Source of the DNA: Companilactobacillus nodensis DSM 19682 = JCM 14932 = NBRC 107160 | GTDB taxonomy: Bacteria > Bacillota > Bacilli > Lactobacillales > Lactobacillaceae | Assembly (NCBI RefSeq): GCF_000615905.1 | Contig: NZ_BAMN01000001.1 | Span: 62,001 to 126,000 of the forward strand | Direction of reading: 5' to 3' | Length of the DNA stretch: 64,000 nt | Shown: piece by piece, positions 1 through 8,390 of the stretch | Position numbering within the stretch: the stretch's first letter is position 1 | Layout: every line of letters starts with the position of its first letter | Notes under the pieces: model-generated | What the model was told of the DNA's origin: nothing | Seen by the model: only the letters and a program-made list of their open reading frames with translations | Database searches by the model: none | Translations under genes and position numbers: made by a program

Positions 1-139
1 CAAATGCAGTTGATAGTATCAAATCATTGACCCAGTAGTAATATCGAAAGTCATGCATAAAGAAGTGTACTAGTTGCAAGGTTGCAAAGAGTATAAAGAC
101 ATTTCCAAGTGGGCTGAGATTAGTTTGTATATATATCAT
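1..139 (-). CDS. Possible 5' part of a membrane protein, cut by the window edge
   Basis: From an ATG at 139-137 a frame stays open to the left edge (46 codons). The peptide is rich in aromatic and hydrophobic residues, with a likely membrane segment about residues 12-29 followed by a charged, Tyr-rich stretch (RYYYW). A stop lies four codons upstream of the ATG, so this is the first possible start, but no clear ribosome binding site is visible. I do not recognise a family. It could be a chance open frame. Confidence 0.3.
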   Translation of the reverse strand, partial: MIYIQTNLSPLGNVFILFATLQLVHFFMHDFRYYYWVNDLILSTAF

Positions 140-260
140 GAAAAATTAGCCAAGTGGTCGTTCCTTTCTCGCTTATATTTATGTAAGCAATGATGCCTAA
201 ATAATTGTAGTGATATTCTACTATTAAAACAAGATATTAATAATTAACTTACAACAATTA

Positions 261-290
261 ACGTTTATATGCGTTTTTTTTACGTTTATA
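261..290. promoter_or_regulatory. Direct repeat ACGTTTATA x2, possible operator
   Basis: The 9-mer ACGTTTATA occurs at 261-269 and 282-290, a 21-bp period (two helical turns), about 90 bp upstream of the XRE regulator. The spacing would suit two dimers on one DNA face, possibly autoregulation. The rest of 140-361 is AT-rich with no gene that I can support. Confidence 0.25.
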
Positions 291-376
291 AGTTTTTTCT
301 GCGGAAAATTTTAATTATGAAATAATGTTAGTATTGCGTGGCAAAATTAGAGTAATAAGAATTGAGGTATTTTATC

Positions 377-637
377 ATGGATAAAAATATTCATTTCGGT
401 GAAAACCTTCAATTAGGAGACAACTTGAGGATTCTTCGTAAGGAACGTAATCTTTCAGAGCGTGAGGTTTCAAACCTACTTCATGTGGATATCACAACGA
501 TTTCGAAGTATGAACATAATACTAGAACACCTGATATATATACAATGATTAAGTTCGCAGATGTTTACGATGTTAGTCTTGATAGACTAGTAGGCAGAGA
601 AGAAAAAGAATATGAAGAGAGTCAATCTGAAGCTTAG
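377..637 (+). CDS. XRE-family HTH transcriptional regulator
   Basis: An 86-residue cytoplasmic protein that is almost entirely one helix-turn-helix domain of the Cro/C1 (XRE) type, about residues 12-70. The recognition-helix region reads TTISKYEHNTRTPD, the usual 'SKYE.G...P' pattern. No ligand or effector domain follows, only an acidic tail. The ATG at 377 has a TGAGG ribosome binding site 9 nt upstream; a TTG at 362 is possible but overlaps that site. It stands alone and converges on the LytTR regulator. Target genes are unknown; the direct repeat upstream suggests self-regulation. Confidence 0.85.
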   Translation: MDKNIHFGENLQLGDNLRILRKERNLSEREVSNLLHVDITTISKYEHNTRTPDIYTMIKFADVYDVSLDRLVGREEKEYEESQSEA

Positions 638-698
638 ATGATTCTTGAACCTGATTGGAAATACTAAAGCAGGGCTCAGATTTTATGAGTCCTGCTTT

Positions 699-1448
699 TT
701 AGTTGTCTTTATCTTCTAATATTCCCAGAAGTTCTCTTCCTTTACGGAAGGACACTTTGCAGGTTGAGTTATCGATGAATGTCAGAATACGATTTTTACC
801 GTCATAAGTCTGGGCATTCTCTAAGTTGACTAGGTAACTGCGGTCACATCTGAATAAGTTAGGATAGACGGATTCAATAGAATTGAGTGAACCGGAAAAT
901 GAACTACGTTGATTTTTGGCTACTAGAGTCACTTGACCAGGTGCAGCTTTTTCAGTGAATAGCATGATCACATCATCCATCAAGACATTGAAGAAACGAC
1001 TACCGATTCGGTAATTGAATAGGTTTTGAGAATGATGGGCAAATTTTTCAAAGTAGTTCTGTGCTAGAGCAATATCATTATTGATACTCTTCTTGATTGA
1101 ATCGATGCCTTTGTTCTTAAGAATATAGTCCATCGGAGCAATTCGTCGTTCCAGAGTAACTAATGATAATTCGTCATGAGTCGTAATGAAGATGATCTGT
1201 GCCAGAGGGACTTCTTTTTTGATCCGCTCGGCAGCTTCCAGTCCAGCAGTATTGTTATTGTCAATTTCCATATCTAGGAAGAAGATAGCTTTTTCAGGTG
1301 AGACACAGGTATTGAAGAGTTCTTCAGTTCTTGCGGTTGCCAGTTTTAACTCCATATCGGCATCATTGATCATGATGCTATTATTGATAAATTCTGAATA
1401 GTTCTTTCTTTGTACGTCATCGTCTTCCAATAAATAAACTGGCAGCAT
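699..1448 (-). CDS. LytTR-family response regulator (AgrA-like)
   Basis: A 249-residue two-component response regulator. The receiver domain (about 1-130) has the acidic triad near the start (LEDDD) and phospho-acceptor Asp59 in FFLDMEID. The LytTR DNA-binding domain (about 145-245) contains the FxRCDRSYLVN motif. Proteins of this class usually serve peptide quorum sensing or bacteriocin control in lactobacilli. The ATG at 1448 has a strong AGGAGG site; an upstream in-frame start would add 31 hydrophobic residues unlike a receiver domain. No histidine kinase or pheromone gene is visible beside it, so its partner is unknown. Confidence 0.9.
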   Translation of the reverse strand: MLPVYLLEDDDVQRKNYSEFINNSIMINDADMELKLATARTEELFNTCVSPEKAIFFLDMEIDNNNTAGLEAAERIKKEVPLAQIIFITTHDELSLVTLERRIAPMDYILKNKGIDSIKKSINNDIALAQNYFEKFAHHSQNLFNYRIGSRFFNVLMDDVIMLFTEKAAPGQVTLVAKNQRSSFSGSLNSIESVYPNLFRCDRSYLVNLENAQTYDGKNRILTFIDNSTCKVSFRKGRELLGILEDKDN

Positions 1449-1581
1449 ACTGGCACCTCCTGTGTAGAATAAGATAATTGTATTGAAGGATAGATGTAAA
1501 AACAAGTTGTAGCAAATTTTGTAATATAAAAAAATCGCCATTTATTTACAAATTAGCGATTTTTAAGTCTTAATAGATGAT

Positions 1582-2468
1582 TTATTTTACTGGCTCGGTT
1601 CCTTTTTTGTTGATCATACCAGTACGATTATTTATCTTATTGCCGATAATATACTGATGGAAGATGGAAATAAATTGATTATTGGTAATCATATCTGAAT
1701 GTTGAGCCTTACTCCCTGTAAGAGTTATTAGCGTATATCTCTCAATGTTTCCTTCATAGATATACTTACCAGAATCAACACTGCTGATCGGAACTATCCC
1801 ATCATCAGTATACAGTTGTGTGCCCGCAATAGAGTAATATGTCAAGCTACTTGGCAATTTGTCCTTATCCTTAATAAAGTCGTTTAACATCTGGGTGCGG
1901 TTGGAACTATTCTTTTCTTCGAAGTTATACGGTGTACCAACTGTAAGCATTGAATCGATGTCGATCGATGAGTCATCGAAGTAATGTTCGAGAAAGTAAG
2001 TCCAGATCAATCCACCATTGGAATGTCCGAAGGCATCGAAGCTATTGAATCGATAACGGGTCTTCAATTGATCAAAGGCAATGTTAAACCACTTGGCTTG
2101 TTTCTTGATATTATTATAACCGTCGTTATTGTTGATGAAGCCTACCACGATGAATGGACGGTCGTCATTGGCGTTTATAGTGCTTTATAGGTGATTTTAC
2201 CGTCCGTGTTAACAGTTAGCTTAAGCAGGCTGTGATGTTCCCCATATTGCTTGTTGATGGTTTTGACGAGATCGTCGAATCTATCAGCCGAGGCACTGCT
2301 GCCGGGAATCATTATGATGGGTGACATTGGTGAATTATATCTGCCAGCTAATGTCGAAACATTTTTCTTGGTCCAGATGTAAGAGGGGATACCAAGAATG
2401 ACTAGAATAGTTGTGAGTATTATCAGATACTTAGCAGGTTTCTTTTGTTTATTGAAGGTTCTCATCAT
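1582..2468 (-). pseudogene. DUF915 alpha/beta hydrolase, frameshifted
   Basis: One secreted or membrane-anchored alpha/beta hydrolase of the DUF915 type (about 295 residues when restored), read in two frames. The N-terminal part (ATG at 2468 with AAGGAGGT upstream) carries a membrane segment and an oxyanion-type IMIPGSSAS motif. The C-terminal part has the nucleophile motif GHSNGG and a late HSD-like His. At about 2180-2183 one base is missing: reading resumes as INANDDRPFIVVGF, which continues the same domain. The start overlaps the EIIC stop by 20 nt, so the two are probably co-transcribed. Either a real pseudogene or a base-calling error. Confidence 0.8.
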
Positions 2469-3798
2469 CGGATATACCTCCTTCATCAAGGGCTAAGTTA
2501 TCAATAGTTTTGAGTTTTTCAGCAATACGGACGAAGGGAATATAAATATAAACTGAAACTGTGAGGCTGATTAGTGAAAAAATCAAAGCTTGCCAGCTGC
2601 CATTTGTGCCAATAAATGCGGATAAGAGCCCTGGAGCTCCTGTCGGTATCGGATATACACTTGGAGGCATCAAATGCAGCTGCAGGGCAATTGCGGCCAT
2701 CAGCATGCAAGTTAGCGGTGCTAGTATAAACGGAATAATAAAAATGACATTAAATAGTACGGGAATACCGGACATGATGCTACTACCGAGATTGAAGACA
2801 CTAGGGATCATTGTCCAACGAGCCACGGTTTGAAAGTCTGGGTCTTTGGAAACTAAGAATATTGCAATGATCAGAGCTAGAACTGAACCAGTTCCACCCA
2901 AAGTCGCAAATGAATGATACAGAGTATTGCTGGTGAATAGGTTAGGAGCACCCCATGCGGTGTGGTGGTTCAAGGCATAGTTAAGGTTATTTAAGACAGT
3001 TGGATCGGACTTCTCGATCTCGATCGGTGAGTAAATACCTGACCAACCAAAGAATGACGCGATAATTGTATAAAGAGAGAATCCTATTGTGCTAAGCAGT
3101 TGAATCAGAGCATTGTTGCTTTGATAATTGGTCGCCAAAGAATAGACAATATTATTAGGTAGATCTGAATAGTAAGTGATATTAACCAAAAAACTAAAAA
3201 TAACCGATACAATTAAAACTATCGATATCGGCTTGAGTGAAATAAATGTTCGCTCCAAGACATTGCTGGATAAGTGTTTGGAACGATGATTAGGAGCTGA
3301 AGAACTGGTTGCCTTGAAGGTCCAGCCAACTAGCATCCCTAGCAAAATGGCAAACAATAATCCACGCATGCCAAGAACTGTGCCGTGGAATGATAATGGT
3401 TGAACTCGTGAATACGTGAAGGTGATGATCAATAGTGAGCTGATACTAGTTAAACCAGCCATCTGGTCGTCGCGATGGAAATGCTTGGCGGTATATTTAG
3501 CAGCTCCAAAGGTAGCAATGACCGCCACCCATCCCAAGGTTAAACTATATAGAGCTGTCGCGATATCGTTAATGTGGTTAAAGACAAAATCATTGTTGAG
3601 CTTGGGAATAATATCAGTTAAGAAGCTATCTTTTCTCAAAATGGTTATTTGGATTATTTTGATGAAGCTTCCAAACAAGACAAAAGGAAATATCATTAAG
3701 ACAGTTCGCTGGATTATACGATAAAATAATAATTTTTGTAATTTTAAAGTTATTTGAGCTAATTTTTGTTCAAATTTATTTTTAAATAAATTTTCCAT
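2449..3798 (-). CDS. Orphan PTS EIIC, lactose/cellobiose-type
   Basis: A 449-residue integral membrane protein of the phosphotransferase EIIC family (cellobiose/lactose class), with about ten hydrophobic segments and the conserved glycine/proline-rich stretch late in the protein (PPSVYPIPTGAPG). EIIC forms the sugar channel and normally needs EIIA and EIIB; neither is adjacent. The ATG at 3798 has AGGTG about 8 nt upstream and is preferred to a TTG at 3813. It is followed, with overlap, by the DUF915 hydrolase. The substrate cannot be told from sequence alone. Confidence 0.85.
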   Translation of the reverse strand: MENLFKNKFEQKLAQITLKLQKLLFYRIIQRTVLMIFPFVLFGSFIKIIQITILRKDSFLTDIIPKLNNDFVFNHINDIATALYSLTLGWVAVIATFGAAKYTAKHFHRDDQMAGLTSISSLLIITFTYSRVQPLSFHGTVLGMRGLLFAILLGMLVGWTFKATSSSAPNHRSKHLSSNVLERTFISLKPISIVLIVSVIFSFLVNITYYSDLPNNIVYSLATNYQSNNALIQLLSTIGFSLYTIIASFFGWSGIYSPIEIEKSDPTVLNNLNYALNHHTAWGAPNLFTSNTLYHSFATLGGTGSVLALIIAIFLVSKDPDFQTVARWTMIPSVFNLGSSIMSGIPVLFNVIFIIPFILAPLTCMLMAAIALQLHLMPPSVYPIPTGAPGLLSAFIGTNGSWQALIFSLISLTVSVYIYIPFVRIAEKLKTIDNLALDEGGISDDENLQ

Positions 3799-3851
3799 AA
3801 TCAACACCTGCAAGATTTGGGGCTTTATAAAATCATTTAGATTATAACGTT

Positions 3852-3889
3852 AAAAAAAAGAAGCTGCCATTATAGCGACTTCTTTTTTT
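3852..3889 (-). terminator. Terminator of the APC permease
   Basis: On the minus strand GAAG-TC-GC pairs with GC-A-GCTTC around a 7-nt loop, followed by a run of eight T. It overlaps the last codons of the permease gene. Confidence 0.6.
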
Positions 3890-5212
3890 TGTTAAATTGA
3901 TGTATGTAATATAACGGTAAACCAAACAATGTGATAGCAATACCTGTGAAGGCGAGTGTAGGTTGACGTGTTAGCGTTGAAATAATAATATATCCACCAC
4001 CGAGCATGGCAATAATTGGTGGAATCGGATAGAAGTTGATCTTGTAGGGGCGATCGAGTTCGGGTTCGTTGTGACGCAAGATGAAGACGCCCACGAACAT
4101 CATCATTGAAAAGATCCACATGACGAAGACTAACATGTCAGTCAAGAAGTCGAAACTTCCCATAAAAATCATTATGATAGCGATTATCGTTTGTACGATA
4201 CCTGCGTTCAATGGTACACGGCTATTCTTAGTTAGCTTAGCGAAGAACTTACTGAAGACAATATCGTCGTCAGCACCTAAGACGTAACTAACACGTGGAC
4301 CAGTCATAGTGTAGCCGTTGACAGCGCCAAAGACAGAGATCAGAATGCCGATCGTAACGATCTTACCGCCGATATCACCGAATATTCTGATAGCAGCTTC
4401 TGAAGCTGCGTTTTGATTACCAGGGATCAAGTGAAATGGTAGTTCTTTAATGAAGACGAAGCTGATCGAGACATAGATCAAAGTAATTAAGAACAATCCT
4501 AAGATGATCGAACGTGATAGGTCTTTTTCAGGCTTTTTCATTTCACCAGCCAAATTACCAACGTTCATCCAACCATCAAAAGCAAACATGGTGGCTAAAA
4601 GTCCGCCGCCCATTGAGGACCAAAAGTCGGGATGAGTCCCTGAAGTAATTGGGAATAATGAAATATTATTGCTTGATTTGGTGAATAGACCAACCGCAAC
4701 TATCAAGATGATGGGAATAAGCTTGGCAATCAGAGAAACCGACTGAATAGTTCCACCAGCCTTGGCACCAAGTAGATTGACCGCAAATAAGAAGACTGCC
4801 AAGGCAATGGCAATAGGAATCTGCCAATCAGCTGGAAGATTGCAGAGGTTGATGACTTGGGTCGCAAAGATGATCGATAGTGCTGAAATACCGGCAGGAT
4901 AGTAGATGACGGACTGTGCCAAGCCAATAAGAAGGCAGGGACTTTGCCATAAATGTATTCGATGTACTTGTAGATACCACCAGCGACTGGTAAGGCGGCC
5001 GCTAATTCAGCGATAGTCAAGCCAGCATTGATCGTAATAAAGCCTGCTAGTATCCAGACGAATATCGTCAAACTAGGTGAGCCTGTGGCGGCAGTGACAC
5101 TTGAGATCTTGAAGAAAACTCCACCACCGATGACTAGTCCCATAACAGTGGATAGTGCGGAGAAGAACCCCAGATCTCGCTTCAAACTGAACTTATCTGT
5201 TTCTTTGTCCAT
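3870..5212 (-). pseudogene. APC-family amino acid permease, frameshifted
   Basis: An amino acid/polyamine/organocation permease, about 447 residues and 12 membrane segments when restored, resembling the Ser/Thr exchanger SteT branch. The N-terminal part shows the family motif around GLVIGGGVFF in segment 1. The frame breaks at about 4917-4919: ...FLLAW should be followed by AQSVIYYPAG, which is present in another frame. TGGGCA appears to have lost one G. The ATG at 5212 has an AGGAGT site 9 nt away. A homopolymer deletion is typical of a sequencing error, so the gene may be intact in the organism. Confidence 0.85.
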
Positions 5213-5331
5213 GATTCTCAACTCCTAAGCGAAAGTGTAAAGTAATATAATACACCATATAGGTAGAGACTGTAATGTTTTTAGTGGCAATTAGTTCTAC
5301 ATATAAGTAAAATCAATAGTGAGGTGATTTT

Positions 5332-6342
5332 ATGATAAATTTAGCAATAATCGGAACAAGTTGGATCACGCAACAATTCATTGAGGCAGCAGATGAAACT
5401 AAGTCATTCAAGTTGACTCGAGTTTATTCAAGAACTGAAGCAAAGGCTCAAACGTTTATCGATGGTTTGAGTAAAGAATTGGACAGCTCATCTGTAAAAA
5501 TCAGCACAGATTTGGATAAGTTTTTTGCTAGTGAAGATTTTGATACTGTCTATATTGCATCACCAAACGCACTGCATTTTGCCCAAGCTCGTCAGGCAAT
5601 CGAGAGTGGCAAGAATGTTATCGTTGAGAAACCAAGTACTTCGACCATTCGTGAATATACGATTTTGGATACCTTAGCACATGAAAAGGGCGTATACTTC
5701 TTTGAAGCTGCTCGCCAGATCCATGAGCCGATCTTTAAGAAGATTCAAGCATATGTCGACGCTAATCGTGAACAATTGACTGGTGCTACCTTGTCATATA
5801 TGAAGTATTCAAGTAAAATGGATAGCTTCTTGGCCGGTAATAAACCTAATATTTTCAATCCTAAGTTTTCAGGTGGAGCATTGTATGACTTGGGAGTATA
5901 TGCGGTCTATGATTCAATCGTTCTATTTGGAGCACCTAATAAGGTCGATTATGAACCAGAATTACTAAGCACGGGAATCGATGGGTCAGGTAGTTTGACT
6001 CTGAAATATGACAAGTTCGATGTTAATATCATCGTCGGTAAGACTAAGAATTCGTACATGCCTTCAGAAATTTACTTCGGTAAGAAGACCTTGTTGATGG
6101 ATAGTGCGGGTGACATTACTAAGATCTCAGAAGCAAATGCTGACAAACAAATATCAGTTATACCAACAACTAAGAGCGATAATCCAATGGATTCAGAGGC
6201 TGTTGAGTTTGCTAGGATCATGAATGAGAACGATACGGCAACGTATGATAAGTTGAGTAGTTATGCACGAAGAGTAAATCGTGTACTAGAACAAGCCAGA
6301 ACCAGCGCTGGACTTGTATTTGAAGCAGATAAGGAAAAATAA
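5332..6342 (+). CDS. Gfo/Idh/MocA-family NAD(P)-dependent oxidoreductase
   Basis: A 336-residue cytoplasmic dehydrogenase. The N-terminal Rossmann fold begins at once (LAIIGTSWI), the conserved EKPS motif near residue 103 carries the catalytic lysine, and the C-terminal half is the beta-sheet substrate domain. Such enzymes oxidise or reduce sugars, inositols or dihydrodiols; the substrate here is not predictable. The ATG has a GAGGTG site 8 nt upstream. The stop is one base from the start of the DEAD-box helicase gene, so they probably share a transcript. Confidence 0.9.
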   Translation: MINLAIIGTSWITQQFIEAADETKSFKLTRVYSRTEAKAQTFIDGLSKELDSSSVKISTDLDKFFASEDFDTVYIASPNALHFAQARQAIESGKNVIVEKPSTSTIREYTILDTLAHEKGVYFFEAARQIHEPIFKKIQAYVDANREQLTGATLSYMKYSSKMDSFLAGNKPNIFNPKFSGGALYDLGVYAVYDSIVLFGAPNKVDYEPELLSTGIDGSGSLTLKYDKFDVNIIVGKTKNSYMPSEIYFGKKTLLMDSAGDITKISEANADKQISVIPTTKSDNPMDSEAVEFARIMNENDTATYDKLSSYARRVNRVLEQARTSAGLVFEADKEK

Positions 6343-6343
6343 A

Positions 6344-7564
6344 GTGGACATACCTAAATTATATCAAGATTATTTTAAAGAAAATCAATTTGAAGCAATG
6401 ACTAAGATTCAAGAATCAGTCTACATGCCATTCAAAGAAGGCAAGGGGCTGATCGCCATGGCACCGACTGGATCAGGTAAAACATTGGCATTTACGATGC
6501 CAATGCTCGAAACATTAGTACCTGGAGATGGATTACAAGTATTGATCTTGGAACCATCACAAGAATTAGCGATTCAAGTTAGAACGGTTATTCAACCATT
6601 GGCTAAGTTAGTTGGTTGTAGCGTTCAAGCTGTAACTGGTGGTGCTAATCCACAACGTCAGTTGAAGAAATTAAGAGAGAAACCAGAGATTCTGGTTGCA
6701 ACGTTAGGACGTCTTAAGGAATTAACTGAGGCACGCAAAGTTAGACTCGGTAAGATTCAAACGGTTATCGTTGATGAAGCGGATGAAATGTTGAATGAAT
6801 CCAAACTTGAATCTGTTCGTGAGACGATCGACCAGATGCCTGGGGATGTTCAAATGACATTCTTCTCAGCTACTGGTAATGAAATCTTCAAAGAGATGCA
6901 CAAGTGGTTTGGTCAAGACTTCTTGATGATCGATCAACGTAATGACAGCTCTTATACTGCCGGAATCAAGCATTACTTTATTAACGCAGCTTCAGACGGA
7001 ACTAAGAATGCCTTGATCAGAGAGTTAGCTCACAATAAGAAGTTTAAGGGAATGATCTTCTTCAATAACTCTCGTTCGCTGCACAAAGTTATCAGTGACC
7101 TGCGTTACAACAAGACTAACTATGTAGCTTTGGATAGTAAGATGTCTTCACAACAACGTAAGTCAGCCTTACACTCATTCTCGACCAAGAAGGTCAACTT
7201 AATGTTGACAACGGATGTTGCGGCTCGTGGAATGGATATCAACAATATCACAACAGTCGTTAATTACATGATCCCTCGTGATGACAGTGAATATGTTCAC
7301 CGTGGCGGACGTACTGGTAGAATGGGTAAGGCCGGAAGTGTTCTGACATTTGGTAATAGTCATGACTTCCGTAACTTACAAGGATTCACTGATGTCGAAA
7401 TCAAAAAAGTCTTCTTGAACCGTGACGGTACTTATTCTGATAAGGAGACTTATCAAAAGGAAAAGCGTCAAGCTCAAAAGACACAACCAAAGCCTAAACA
7501 AAAGAAACGTTTACGTGATCAAAAGAACAAAGGTAAACGCCGTGCTCCAAAGGCAGAGCATTAG
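6344..7564 (+). CDS. DEAD-box ATP-dependent RNA helicase
   Basis: A 406-residue RNA helicase with core motifs in order: APTGSGKT (Walker A), TLGRL (Ib), DEAD (II), SAT (III), TTDVAARGMDI (V) and HRGGRTGRMG (VI). The C-terminal ~40 residues are very basic (Lys/Arg/Gln-rich), an RNA-binding tail typical of CshB/YfmL-like proteins. I chose GTG at 6344, one base after the preceding stop, with AAGGA upstream; a TTG at 6314 would lie inside the previous gene. Likely role: ribosome assembly or mRNA unwinding. Confidence 0.92.
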   Translation: MDIPKLYQDYFKENQFEAMTKIQESVYMPFKEGKGLIAMAPTGSGKTLAFTMPMLETLVPGDGLQVLILEPSQELAIQVRTVIQPLAKLVGCSVQAVTGGANPQRQLKKLREKPEILVATLGRLKELTEARKVRLGKIQTVIVDEADEMLNESKLESVRETIDQMPGDVQMTFFSATGNEIFKEMHKWFGQDFLMIDQRNDSSYTAGIKHYFINAASDGTKNALIRELAHNKKFKGMIFFNNSRSLHKVISDLRYNKTNYVALDSKMSSQQRKSALHSFSTKKVNLMLTTDVAARGMDINNITTVVNYMIPRDDSEYVHRGGRTGRMGKAGSVLTFGNSHDFRNLQGFTDVEIKKVFLNRDGTYSDKETYQKEKRQAQKTQPKPKQKKRLRDQKNKGKRRAPKAEH

Positions 7565-7621
7565 TTTAAATTTGCTTGAAATATAAATAATTTGGTGGCA
7601 CTATTATTAGTAGTGCCATAT

Positions 7622-7695
7622 GGTCCCTTGGCCCAGTTGGATAGAGCAACTGCCTCCTAAGCAGTAGGTCCCCGGTTCGATTCCGGGAGGGATCA
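7622..7695 (+). tRNA. tRNA-Arg (anticodon CCU)
   Basis: A 74-nt cloverleaf. The acceptor stem GGTCCCT pairs with AGGGATC (one G-U), the D arm contains AGTTGGATAG, the anticodon loop CTCCTAA gives CCT, and the T arm CCCGG-TTCGATT-CCGGG is perfect. The discriminator is A and no CCA is encoded. It reads AGG codons. It is followed immediately by a copy of the structured repeat described below. Confidence 0.96.
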
Positions 7696-7703
7696 TTTTA
7701 TAA

Positions 7704-7823
7704 CAGAGCGCGTCGATAGACGGTAACACCTGAGCATTACCTAGAATAAGAGAGGTGGCACGAAGTGGCACTTCACTTATTCGTAGTAAGCGTAGGGTGT
7801 TGTCTATCGTAAGCGCGTTTCAG
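7704..7823 (+). repeat. Structured ~120-nt repeat, copy 1 (after tRNA-Arg)
   Basis: Imperfect long hairpin. The outer stem CGATAGAC...GTCTATCG extends into GGTAACACC/GGGTGTTG, then comes the conserved internal pair TGAGCATTACCTAG / CGTAGTAAGCG, then a variable apical stem-loop (AATAAG/CTTATT). It ends with the conserved GTTTCAGAAA. It has the same orientation as the tRNA upstream. Confidence 0.85.
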
Positions 7824-7833
7824 AAACAAAATC

Positions 7834-7872
7834 AAAAAACGTGAACTCCTATAAAATGGAATTCACGTTTTT
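7834..7872. terminator. Bidirectional terminator
   Basis: AAAACGTGAA...TTCACGTTTT forms a stem with a short loop, flanked by A-runs and T-runs on both sides. It serves the tRNA/repeat transcript (+) and the DUF2628 gene (-). Confidence 0.75.
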
Positions 7873-7887
7873 ATTTACCCAAAAATT

Positions 7888-8361
7888 CTACAAACTTAAT
7901 ATTTTTTTCTTTTTAGCATCAAATTCTTCTTGAGTGATAGTACCATCATCAAGTAGTTTTTTGAGTTTTTCCAATTCTTCAAGTGATGCATCAGTTGTCA
8001 CATTGCTTGAGCTTTGATTGTTATTAAAGTTTGAACCGCCAAAGCGCGTGTTTGGCTCAATGTATCCTTGAGCGACCAATGTGTGATAGTCACCTTTATC
8101 AGAAGGCTCGAATCCTTTTCCAATCAAGTCTTTCACGTAGAACTTGTTGTAGAAAAAGGCGAAGATAAGATTAATTAGAAATGATCCACCACCCCAAGTG
8201 AATACCCCTAAAGCAATGTCCACTAGTAGTATGATCAAGAGCCATTTCCAATCGCCACGAAAGAATGCTGGCCAGAATCCAAAGAAGCACTCTGTCCATG
8301 AGAAACCAACCTTAACATGTTTAACTTCGTTAGTATTTTTATTAATTAAATTTGCCTGCAT
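7888..8361 (-). CDS. DUF2628/SHOCT-domain membrane protein
   Basis: A 157-residue protein. Residues ~20-75 are a hydrophobic DUF2628-like region (FFGFWPAFFRGDWKW, then two membrane segments). Residues ~125-157 form a SHOCT domain (LEKLKKLLDDGTITQEEFDAKKKKIL), a short helical module common at the C-terminus of small bacterial proteins and thought to mediate assembly. The linker is Asn/Ser-rich. Function unknown. It lies downstream of the large membrane protein at 8391, with about 30 nt between, so co-transcription is possible. Confidence 0.8.
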   Translation of the reverse strand: MQANLINKNTNEVKHVKVGFSWTECFFGFWPAFFRGDWKWLLIILLVDIALGVFTWGGGSFLINLIFAFFYNKFYVKDLIGKGFEPSDKGDYHTLVAQGYIEPNTRFGGSNFNNNQSSSNVTTDASLEELEKLKKLLDDGTITQEEFDAKKKKILSL

Positions 8362-8390
8362 AATAATCCCTCACATTTAATAGATTTTAA

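Noticed and set aside
7704-7823. Second tRNA after tRNA-Arg
   Set aside because: The segment folds as one long hairpin and has no T-loop or anticodon arm. It is repeat copy 1.
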